A DNA stretch of 7,300 bases from Thermoproteota archaeon (lineage in GTDB: Archaea > Thermoproteota > Thermoprotei_A > Sulfolobales > Desulfurococcaceae): assembly GCA_013154205.1 (NCBI GenBank), contig JAADCY010000044.1, positions 1 to 7,300 of the forward strand, read 5' to 3'. Below, one piece after another: positions 1 through 5,635 of the stretch. Positions within the stretch are counted from its first letter, which is position 1; the number at the start of each line of letters is the position of its first letter. The notes under the pieces were generated by a model. The model was given only the letters and a program-made list of their open reading frames with translations, was not told where the DNA came from and did not search any database. The position numbers and the translations under genes were made by a program.

Positions 1-2
1 CC

Positions 3-173
3 TGGGGGACAAGATACATCTACATAGACACATCACAGCAAAACCGACACTACCTAACAATACAAACCCGAGAAAACCAAGCAATAATCCAAGCATGGAA
101 AGACTACCACACAATAGCAAAACCAATAACAATAAGGATAGGAGAGGGTCAAAAACAGGGTGCCTTAATATGA
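3..173 (+). CDS. 3' end of an unidentified gene, cut by the window edge
   Basis: An open plus-strand frame runs from the window edge to a TGA at 171-173, giving the last 56 residues of a protein whose start lies outside. The residues look like a real protein: a strand-like YIYIDTS, a second strand-like YLTIQT, a helix-like stretch around AIIQAWKDYH, then a strand-like PITIRIG close to the end. Codons are rich in A and C, as in the large plus-strand gene at the right side of the window. The next frame is also open but gives a low-complexity Asn/Pro/Lys-rich product and is less convincing. I recognise no family. The gene converges on the membrane-protein gene to its right. Confidence 0.55.
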   Translation, partial: WGTRYIYIDTSQQNRHYLTIQTRENQAIIQAWKDYHTIAKPITIRIGEGQKQGALI

Positions 174-198
174 ATGGATGAGTGGTAATCAGTATTAG

Positions 199-230
199 TA
201 AAAATAAATAATTTGTTATAGCGCATTTTT
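199..230. terminator. Candidate convergent transcription terminators
   Basis: This gap lies between two converging genes. An A-run at 200-210 reads as a T-rich tract on the minus strand, downstream of the membrane-protein gene. A TTTTT at 226-230 lies on the plus strand, downstream of the partial gene. Archaeal termination commonly uses short T-rich tracts on the non-template strand, so each tract could end one of the two transcripts. This is assigned from composition and position only. Confidence 0.35.
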
Positions 231-242
231 GTAGATTGCCTT

Positions 243-890
243 TTAAGTGCATATTTCTTCTAGTATTGCTCTTGATGTTGTGACTACCGCTTCGAACGGT
301 TTTATTGCTTCATGTATTTGTTTTCCTTTCATTACAGCCCTGTATTCTGGATATCCTTTACTGAAATCTATTTCGAACTCGCCGACTACTTTGTCGTATT
401 CTTCTGTTTTAGATACTGCTGTTCCTGTAGCGTATCTTCCATATACTGTGCCGTGCATTCTAGATACTGTATAGATATATGATTTCTTAATTAGTCCCCT
501 GACAATAAACCGTGATGGGTCGCCGTGAAGGTTTACACCTAGAGCTCCGCTCATAGTGTTGACGTAATATCTGAATTTATCTGTATCCATGTTGCACTTG
601 TTAAGCTTGTCTTTGTATATTATTCTTAGTTTTCCGCAGTAGGCGTTGCTGAGCGGTATACCTATAAGATATCCTGGAAGAAAACCTATGAATAAGCCTA
701 TTAGGAACCCGACGATAGAGTAGACTAGCCCGGTAGGATTTAGTCCGCCATAATATAAGCCGCAAAGACCTAAAGCTAGTCCTATGAAGGGTATTGGTAG
801 AAATCTGCTATACCAGTATTTCTTAGCTATCTTTCTTGCATGGCTATCAATGTACTCCCAATTATCTGATTCGAGTATTTTCTCCCCCAT
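243..890 (-). CDS. Small membrane protein, family not recognised
   Basis: The frame encodes about 215 residues. A charged N-terminus (about 30 residues) is followed by two hydrophobic Gly/Pro-rich segments, near residues 32-48 and 53-80. The rest, about 135 residues, is soluble and polar, with strand-like stretches (RFIVRGL, SYIYTVSR, GEFEIDF), so it is probably a folded domain on one side of the membrane. There is no cleavable signal peptide pattern. The ATG at 890 is chosen because GGGTG (896-900) sits 5 nt upstream of it. An in-frame GTG at 896 overlaps that SD and would add two residues. The gene has its own TATA-like box and is separated from the primase gene by 150 bases, so it is probably transcribed on its own. 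I do not recognise the family. On a mobile element it could concern the envelope, transfer or host interaction, but nothing in the sequence decides this. Confidence 0.8.
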   Translation of the reverse strand: MGEKILESDNWEYIDSHARKIAKKYWYSRFLPIPFIGLALGLCGLYYGGLNPTGLVYSIVGFLIGLFIGFLPGYLIGIPLSNAYCGKLRIIYKDKLNKCNMDTDKFRYYVNTMSGALGVNLHGDPSRFIVRGLIKKSYIYTVSRMHGTVYGRYATGTAVSKTEEYDKVVGEFEIDFSKGYPEYRAVMKGKQIHEAIKPFEAVVTTSRAILEEICT

Positions 891-895
891 CTTCA

Positions 896-948
896 CACCC
901 TATAAAGGTATCTTGATATCCCTGTGGTTTTAACAAAAGTATTTTTCA
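896..948 (-). promoter_or_regulatory. Promoter and SD of the membrane-protein gene
   Basis: On the minus strand an AT-rich GAAAAATACTT element (about 938-948) can act as a TATA box with a preceding BRE-like purine. The usual spacing of about 26 bases puts the transcription start near 917, leaving a leader of about 26 nt that contains GGGTG at 896-900. The SD favours the ATG at 890 over the GTG at 896. Assigned by eye. Confidence 0.4.
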
Positions 949-959
949 CATGGAAAAAT
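941..959. repeat. Perfect 7-bp inverted repeat, ATTTTTC/GAAAAAT
   Basis: ATTTTTC (941-947) and GAAAAAT (953-959) are perfect inverted arms around a 5-nt loop (ACATG). The repeat overlaps the presumed TATA element of the membrane-protein gene and lies 82 bases beyond the primase stop codon. It could be an operator or part of a terminator hairpin. At AT-rich composition it could also arise by chance. Confidence 0.4.
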
Positions 960-963
960 AAAA
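954..963 (-). terminator. Candidate T-rich terminator after the primase gene
   Basis: The plus-strand tract AAAAATAAAA reads TTTTATTTTT on the minus strand, 78 bases past the primase stop and just before the promoter of the next gene. T-rich tracts like this end many archaeal transcripts. It would close the helicase-primase transcript before the membrane-protein gene. Confidence 0.4.
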
Positions 964-1040
964 GAATTAGGTATTAGCATTTAGGAATGTACTACAGGCT
1001 TAGTAATTTACATTTATTATGAATTTTTCTTGGCCAAACA

Positions 1041-2159
1041 CTATATTCTACTATTACTTGTTAATGTATACATTACTGGATTCTTAATGTATTCCTTATC
1101 GCATCCTGGACACATTCCTTTCTGTCTCATTTTCTTACATAAATACATCTTATAGTTACGTTTGGTGCCTCTTAGTCCGTAGAGGTATTCGACCTGGTAA
1201 CGTGTAATTCTCTCTTTATAGTCTTTCACGTGTTTAGCGAAGAATTCTATTATTTTTTCTTTGTCGTAGCCTATCCATTTGAGGTATAGTACTAGTGCTA
1301 CTCTTTCTTCATGTTTGAGATACCTTGTTTTCATCATGGATTCTATAATGTTTTTGATGCATGGTGGAATTAATGGGTGGTTGACTAGTTCTTCTATGTT
1401 GTCTGGAGGTGAAAACCTGTGTTTTCTATAGTTTCGCCTAATTCTTCTTATTTTCTTTATTCTTATATCTGGAAGAATGATTTCATTAACTTCTACCGTG
1501 CTGGGGTCGAGTGGTTCGAACAGGTCCCATCTGAATTCTTCTACTCTCAGCTTTTGGGGGTAGATGATTCTTGTAAACCTTCTATGTAATTCTCCTGTTT
1601 TCTTGTCTTGTTTAACATTGTATGTATATGGTATCCTGTCGAGCCTATTCCATTGTAGCATGGATGTGTCTGATAGTTGTTTGAGCTTATGTGGTAATAA
1701 TGTTCTCCATATTAACTGGTATCCCTCCCAGTTAGTAGGTTTTCTCAGCGGTACTACTATATGTGCTCCCTTGAAACCTGACCGTACTATTATGGCGTCG
1801 CATCCATACTTCTCTTTGAGATATTCGGCGAATTCGAAAGCTTTACTAATAGCTTTGCCAAGGTCTTCCTTGCTGTCGAAATCATATACTATTCTATCGT
1901 ACAGCATTTTCTCTGGGCTTAGGTCGTCTATATAGGCAGGTGTAAAGCCTATGCCGTAAAACATGTTGAGCATCCTGAATTTCCTGAAGTACTCATCAAG
2001 TACTAGTATAACGCCTTGTAATGTATATGGGTCTCTATTCTTCTTTCCCTGTCCACGGGGGTCTCCTACTGAGTAGAAGAACTCCCGTATGCAGTCCACA
2101 TCTAGGGGGCCTCTCCACCACTTCCTGATAAATGCTTCGAAGACCGGCCTGTACCCCAT
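1041..2159 (-). CDS. DNA primase/polymerase with fused PriS-like and PriL-like domains
   Basis: The 372-residue protein is an archaeo-eukaryotic primase (AEP). The N-terminal half carries the catalytic motifs: DFD at residues 93-95 (metal-binding acidic pair), SGFKGAH at 127-133 (nucleotide-binding, H133), and LDRIPYTYN at 173-181, the RxP-type third motif with D174. The C-terminal part (about 255-355) resembles the PriL C-terminal iron-sulphur domain: PPCI with C267, then H283 and R286, the ITRYQVEYL stretch at 318-326, and C341, C350 and C353. The four cysteines can hold a 4Fe-4S cluster. In cellular archaea these domains are on separate PriS and PriL chains. Fusions are known from plasmids, notably the pTN2 primase of Thermococcus nautili, which can also extend DNA. 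The ATG at 2159 has GAGGTG 8 nt upstream. The gene lies 142 bases downstream of the SF3 helicase on the same strand, so it is probably the element's replication primase. The AEP call is firm; the PriL-like part rests on motif spacing. Confidence 0.9.
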   Translation of the reverse strand: MGYRPVFEAFIRKWWRGPLDVDCIREFFYSVGDPRGQGKKNRDPYTLQGVILVLDEYFRKFRMLNMFYGIGFTPAYIDDLSPEKMLYDRIVYDFDSKEDLGKAISKAFEFAEYLKEKYGCDAIIVRSGFKGAHIVVPLRKPTNWEGYQLIWRTLLPHKLKQLSDTSMLQWNRLDRIPYTYNVKQDKKTGELHRRFTRIIYPQKLRVEEFRWDLFEPLDPSTVEVNEIILPDIRIKKIRRIRRNYRKHRFSPPDNIEELVNHPLIPPCIKNIIESMMKTRYLKHEERVALVLYLKWIGYDKEKIIEFFAKHVKDYKERITRYQVEYLYGLRGTKRNYKMYLCKKMRQKGMCPGCDKEYIKNPVMYTLTSNSRI

Positions 2160-2167
2160 GCCGGCTA

Positions 2168-2173
2168 CACCTC
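2168..2173 (-). promoter_or_regulatory. Shine-Dalgarno site of the primase gene
   Basis: GAGGTG on the minus strand matches the archaeal anti-SD well and lies 8 nt before the ATG at 2159. It fixes that ATG as the start. The site implies a leadered mRNA, so the primase is either co-transcribed with the helicase or expressed from a promoter within the repeat-bearing gap. Confidence 0.6.
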
Positions 2174-2190
2174 TTTATTTTAGCGCAAGT

Positions 2191-2298
2191 GCATCATATG
2201 CATCATCAGGGTTCCAACAAATTTTCTGTTTGGAATAAGGAAAGGATTTTGAGCTTGGAACAGGTATTTTGTTAGAAATGTTATGATGCATATGATGC
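2191..2298. repeat. Iteron-like ATGATGC repeats forming a 16-bp inverted repeat; candidate origin or operator
   Basis: A 16-mer at 2191-2206 is the exact reverse complement of the 16-mer at 2283-2298. Each consists of two direct copies of ATGATGC separated by AT, so there are four exact heptamers: two on the minus strand (2191-2197, 2200-2206) and two on the plus strand (2283-2289, 2292-2298). A related pair, GATGC/GCATC around GTA, lies at 2322-2334 inside the end of the helicase gene. Within the 76-base spacer a second inverted repeat occurs: GTTCCAA (2211-2217) and TTGGAAC (2255-2261). The array fills the gap between helicase and primase genes. Repeats of this kind next to replication genes often mark plasmid origins bound by an initiator, but an operator for the primase gene fits as well. 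The repeats are certain; their role is inferred. Confidence 0.7.
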
Positions 2299-2301
2299 AG
2301 C

Positions 2302-4155
2302 TCAGTCCTTAGACAGTTTTTGATGCGTAGCATCCGGTGTCTCCAGTTTACCAATAAGGTTCTCAGCAGCTTTCCGGTCGCTAATCTTGACCCCCAAGTA
2401 GACCCGGACATTTCTTCCCAATATTCTCCTCTGCTTGCTCCTGATGCCGAAGAGCTGTCCTAATCTCTGAGTAAAGATATGCTGAAGTACAGTCTCAATA
2501 TTTTCACCTTCACCACGTAGCTTCTTAGCATAAACCGTGTAAAGACTGTATAGGTCTTTCTTAACTACGTAGCCACTAGTGTCTAGCTCTATTAGTCCAT
2601 CATCTATCATTGCTTTGATTACTTTGTATACTGGCTCGCTCCTAGATAGCCACTCTTCCCTCGGGTCCTTGGTGCCCTGCTCCGTGAAGCCTTTCCTTAG
2701 CATGACTAGGCGGAATGCGTAGAGAGCCGCTATTATTATGCCCTCTACCTCGTCCTCGGTAAATGTTTTCTTGAAGAATTGTGGGTCTTGCTGGAATCTG
2801 TTTGGGAACTCTATAACTATCCAGCGCCGCCAAAAAGCATATGTATCCTCAGTAACCTTCGGTAGCTCGTTTGCAGTGAAAATCATTTTTGCGTAGATAG
2901 TAGTGGTGTAAGGGTCCTTGTATTTCCGCTCGACCAATATTGGGTCCTCGCCAGTTATCTGCTTGAACAGGGCTGGGTTGAATGGTCCTTGAGCGGGTTC
3001 GCTTGCTATGTTGGCGAGCTTATCGACTAGCTCTGCTGCCGCAAATCGGTTAACCCTTGGGTCTAAGTCACGAAGGCTTAGGGAGGATATATTATGTTCT
3101 CCTAGTATTACTCTCAATAGTTTGATGAATGTTGATTTTCCATTACTTCCATTGCCTAGGAGGAGCACTGCCTTATTGAATGGATATTCGTGCGGATATA
3201 GTGTATAACCTATTATTTCTAATAAGAGAGCCACGCGGGGTTTAGCCTCATTCTCAGTCTCATCTGGGTGCTTGACCCATCCGAGGAATGCCTTGTAGCT
3301 TTTGGGCGCCAGAATCTTAAACACTTCTATCAGCTGGTTCATGGTACTGGGTGGGATGTACTTTTCAATGCCCTGTCGCGCACTTCTTAGCTTCTCAGTG
3401 TTTATTCTATGAGGTATCCAGTGGAGAATCACCATGTCCGGTCCGGGGCTGGATAATGCATTTTCTAGGTCTCCAGTAGTCAGGAACTTGTCCCAGTCAA
3501 ACACTTTATCGCAGAACACCAGTTTCTTCTGCTCGTAGCGGTGAACCTCATAGGTTCGCCTCTTAATTTTCGCTATTGCCTCCTCTATGACCCACTTTGT
3601 CGTCTTGGCTCTAAGCTCTAGGGAATCAGCAACGAATCCTTCTATCTCTTTCTCTAGTTCCCTTTCACATTTCTTGTATATTCCTTTATTCTTATCGTAA
3701 CAGTAGATGCCTATCTCAGCTTCTCTATTGTCATCTGTGTAGAATGTTTTTATATAGTGTTTCTTCAGCATTTTCTCTGCTATTTCATCAGCTAATGCTT
3801 CCCTATCGCTAACTCGTGGCACATTGGCTACTCCTTTCTTTAGTATTGTTTCTGCTATTCTTTGTTGCAGGATAGCTTTCCAGTTTTTTGTCAAGGACCT
3901 CAGTATATGCTTGAACGTATCGTCGAGCTCTAGCGTGTCTATATCGCTTGTATCTTTAATCTCGCCTACGCCCAAGTTCACAATCTTGCCATTACTGTCT
4001 CGTGTCCATATGCTGAAGCTCATATTCTGCTTTGTCTTCTCGATGAATACTACATATTCGTCACTTATCTTTCCAATAATACTCTGAGGCGAAAGGTTTA
4101 TTATTTGAAGCTTTTTCCTAATAATTCTTGGATAGCCTATTTCCGTATAGGCCAC
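2302..4155 (-). CDS. D5/P4-type superfamily 3 replicative helicase
   Basis: The 617-residue protein has the SF3 helicase core of phage, plasmid and poxvirus D5-like replication proteins, which form rings on DNA and unwind it using ATP. Visible motifs are Walker A GNGSNGKST (334-342), Walker B-like KLANIASE ending in E386, motif B'-like stretch VERKYKDPY (408-416), sensor motif C IFTANELP with N429 (425-432), and the arginine finger FWRRW (441-445). Residues 125-325 look like a D5_N domain (IGIYCYDKNKGIYKK). Residues 505-590 look like the C-terminal winged helix of this family. The first 110 residues match nothing I recognise, and no AEP motifs precede the helicase, unlike many P4-type proteins in which primase and helicase are fused. 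The primase is instead the separate gene downstream. The GTG at 4155 has a GGGGAGGGG SD 8 nt before it. Its coding strand is less A/C-biased than the flanking genes, which may mean a separate origin. Confidence 0.93.
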   Translation of the reverse strand: MAYTEIGYPRIIRKKLQIINLSPQSIIGKISDEYVVFIEKTKQNMSFSIWTRDSNGKIVNLGVGEIKDTSDIDTLELDDTFKHILRSLTKNWKAILQQRIAETILKKGVANVPRVSDREALADEIAEKMLKKHYIKTFYTDDNREAEIGIYCYDKNKGIYKKCERELEKEIEGFVADSLELRAKTTKWVIEEAIAKIKRRTYEVHRYEQKKLVFCDKVFDWDKFLTTGDLENALSSPGPDMVILHWIPHRINTEKLRSARQGIEKYIPPSTMNQLIEVFKILAPKSYKAFLGWVKHPDETENEAKPRVALLLEIIGYTLYPHEYPFNKAVLLLGNGSNGKSTFIKLLRVILGEHNISSLSLRDLDPRVNRFAAAELVDKLANIASEPAQGPFNPALFKQITGEDPILVERKYKDPYTTTIYAKMIFTANELPKVTEDTYAFWRRWIVIEFPNRFQQDPQFFKKTFTEDEVEGIIIAALYAFRLVMLRKGFTEQGTKDPREEWLSRSEPVYKVIKAMIDDGLIELDTSGYVVKKDLYSLYTVYAKKLRGEGENIETVLQHIFTQRLGQLFGIRSKQRRILGRNVRVYLGVKISDRKAAENLIGKLETPDATHQKLSKD

Positions 4156-4163
4156 CCTTAATA

Positions 4164-4172
4164 CCCCTCCCC
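4164..4172 (-). promoter_or_regulatory. Shine-Dalgarno site supporting the helicase GTG start
   Basis: GGGGAGGGG on the minus strand lies 8 nt before GTG at 4155 and contains the GGAGG core. It supports this unusual start codon and translation from a shared mRNA with the small gene that ends only 36 bases upstream. Confidence 0.55.
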
Positions 4173-4191
4173 ATATTGTAATTGCTTGAAT

Positions 4192-4371
4192 CTAGGAATG
4201 CTCGTCTACGATTACGATGTACGCTTTTATCTTCTTGTTATTCTTCCTCACGTTTTCCCATATCTCGCCATACTCTAGTGGCAGGTAGATTATCCATCTA
4301 TTTCCCATCCTAACTATTCTGCGCGGGGGGATGAATATCAGGCTAGGTATTACTTTGATATCTTCAGCCAT
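4192..4371 (-). CDS. Small AbrB-like (swapped-hairpin) putative DNA-binding protein
   Basis: The product is 59 residues from the ATG at 4371. Its centre, RRIVRMGNRWIIYLP followed by a helix (EYGEIWENVRK) and a strand (KIKAYIVIV), follows the pattern of AbrB/SpoVT swapped-hairpin proteins: strand, G-N turn, strand ending in LP, helix, final strand. Such proteins dimerise and bind DNA as transcription regulators or antitoxins. No toxin gene is evident next to it. The ATG at 4371 is preferred because GGGTGA (4377-4382) lies 5 nt upstream; an in-frame GTG at 4380 overlaps that SD and would add three residues. The gene is 36 bases upstream of the helicase on the same strand, so the two are probably one operon, which suggests a role in controlling replication genes. 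The family assignment rests on pattern only. Confidence 0.7.
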   Translation of the reverse strand: MAEDIKVIPSLIFIPPRRIVRMGNRWIIYLPLEYGEIWENVRKNNKKIKAYIVIVDEHS

Positions 4372-4376
4372 GTTCT

Positions 4377-4427
4377 TCACCCGTGCTATAGAATCGCGGT
4401 AGTATTTAATTTTTGGTATACTAACAC
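4377..4427 (-). promoter_or_regulatory. Promoter and SD of the AbrB-like/helicase operon
   Basis: The minus strand carries an AT-rich TATA-like element (AAAAATTAAATA, about 4403-4414) with CC just before it. A start about 26 bases downstream would fall near 4382, right at the GGGTGA SD (4377-4382). Directly upstream of the TATA-like element is GTGTTAGTAT (4418-4427), a motif shared with the promoter of the orphan gene, so it may be an operator or upstream activator site. Assigned by eye. Confidence 0.45.
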
Positions 4428-4485
4428 TATTACGGTGTTATTCTCGGCCGGTTCATGGTTTCCTCTGTCACCGGTTTACTAACAC
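4419..4485. repeat. Direct and inverted repeats upstream of the AbrB-like gene
   Basis: TACTAACAC occurs twice (4419-4427 and 4477-4485), 58 bases apart start to start. An inverted copy of its end, GTGTTA (4435-4440), pairs with TAACAC (4422-4427) around 7 bases. CCGGTT also occurs twice (4448-4453 and 4471-4476). The repeats fill most of the gap between the orphan gene and the AbrB-like gene and lie upstream of the latter's presumed TATA box, as expected for binding sites of a regulator, possibly the AbrB-like protein itself. Confidence 0.5.
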
Positions 4486-4527
4486 ATCTATTTTTGTTCA
4501 TCTATAACTGTTCCCGCTGGTTTTTAG

Positions 4528-5568
4528 TTAAGAAAAATAATTTAGTAGGAATGTCTTGTATGTCTCGTATAAGAATCGTCCTACTATGTTTTTATAGTAG
4601 TTCATTTTTAGTTTACCTATTTTTTCATTTTCCCAATATTGTATGTACTTCTCCATGTATGTTAGTATTCCTGCTTTGCTTTGCAGGCTTAGTAGGTGTT
4701 CCAGGTATTCTGCTATTTTTTCTAGTGTTTTAGATTCGAGCATTAGGATTTCCCTGTCTTGTGGTTTTACGTTCTTGATATGTTTTATTATTTTTGAGCC
4801 GTGGCGTAGTTCGCTTATGTATTTTTTAACGTATTCTTTGTGTTCTTTTTGGCTACCTGCTGCGTAGAATACGTATGTGTATGCGAATCCAGCGATTATT
4901 TTGAGTAGGAATGATGTGTATTCGTATAGTATTCTTCCGAGTGTATAGAAGCAGTTCATGTAGTCGTCTATGAGTTTTGCCGGGTATCCCATGTTTTTAA
5001 ACAGTAAGTTGTTTTCAAGTAGTAAGTAGATGATGTAGCATTCTTGGAGGAGTTCTTTGAGTGTTTCTCTTGGTATGTTCATTATGTCGGTTATGTGTTG
5101 GAGTGAGATTATGCTTGAATCTACGAAGTTTTTAATTATTTTGAGTTTTTTGATGGGTATGCCTTTGCATTCTGTGTTGGTGTTGTTTTTGTCGTTGATG
5201 CATTCCAGTAGTTCTTTGACTTCTTCTCTTTCGTCTTCTGGTACGCCTTTATTCTCGAGCTTTTTTTCTAGGCGTTTTGTTCGCTGAAGGAATAATAGTG
5301 CTGGGATGGAGAATACGTGGCATTTTCTGGTTCTCGGCTTGTAGTATATTAGCCCGTTGTGTTTGAGCGCTGTTAGTATTTGGCGTAGTACGTTTTGTCT
5401 TTTGGCTTTTTTCGCTAGTTCTACTAGTTCTTGTTTTTTGACTATTTCTTCTGACGCTATTTTCGAAATAATCATGCGTGTGAATGACTTGGCTGGTCTT
5501 CCATGGTAAATGCTTCCCAGAAATGCTATGTAGTCGCGGAACTTTTTTTGGACCCGGTACCCCGTCAT
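4528..5568 (-). CDS. Orphan protein with predicted N-terminal winged helix and helical C-terminus
   Basis: The 346-residue product is not recognised. Residues about 29-88 have the order expected of a winged helix: helix RMIISKIAS, helix KKQELVELAKKA, recognition-like helix KRQNVLRQILTALKHNGLI, then a basic hairpin YYKPRTRKCHVFSIP. A charged stretch (95-125) is followed by an almost wholly helical region to the end. One stretch (about 217-237) is hydrophobic but contains Lys and Tyr, and I would not call it a membrane span. The ATG at 5568 has GAGGGG (5576-5581) 7 nt upstream. The coding strand is unusually rich in A and C. The gene lies first on the minus strand, opposite the large plus-strand gene and 147 bases upstream of the AbrB-like gene. 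It could be a transcription regulator or a replication initiator that binds the repeats, but nothing proves either. Confidence 0.78.
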   Translation of the reverse strand: MTGYRVQKKFRDYIAFLGSIYHGRPAKSFTRMIISKIASEEIVKKQELVELAKKAKRQNVLRQILTALKHNGLIYYKPRTRKCHVFSIPALLFLQRTKRLEKKLENKGVPEDEREEVKELLECINDKNNTNTECKGIPIKKLKIIKNFVDSSIISLQHITDIMNIPRETLKELLQECYIIYLLLENNLLFKNMGYPAKLIDDYMNCFYTLGRILYEYTSFLLKIIAGFAYTYVFYAAGSQKEHKEYVKKYISELRHGSKIIKHIKNVKPQDREILMLESKTLEKIAEYLEHLLSLQSKAGILTYMEKYIQYWENEKIGKLKMNYYKNIVGRFLYETYKTFLLNYFS

Positions 5569-5635
5569 AATTTATCCCCTCATTAGTTTGTGTGAGTATA
5601 ACTTATTATTAATACTAACGCGCAATAATAAATAA
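5569..5635. promoter_or_regulatory. Divergent promoter region
   Basis: Only 67 bases separate two divergent starts. AT-rich stretches at 5600-5613 and 5624-5636 offer TATA-like elements for both directions. On the plus strand the one near 5603-5613 is about 28 bases before the ATG at 5636, and no SD precedes that ATG, which suits a leaderless mRNA. On the minus strand the same segment, preceded by GCGTTAGTAT (5612-5621), would start transcription just before the GAGGGG SD of the orphan gene. Sharing of the element suggests the two genes may be controlled together or exclusively. Confidence 0.45.

Noticed and set aside
2191..2298. A CRISPR array
   Set aside because: The repeats are 7-16 bp, arranged in inverted orientation, with a single spacer-like interval; they do not have CRISPR repeat lengths or regular spacing.
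2175..2411. A 78-codon minus-strand frame overlapping the helicase 3' end and crossing the gap to the primase
   Set aside because: Nearly half of it overlaps the helicase in another frame, the rest translates the repeats, it lacks a protein-like pattern and ends right before the primase SD. A programmed frameshift extending the helicase was considered, but no slippery site was evident.
4455..5287. Hydrophobic plus-strand frames opposite the orphan gene
   Set aside because: They are antisense shadows of the T/G-rich strand with no SD, and the minus-strand frame is much longer and protein-like.
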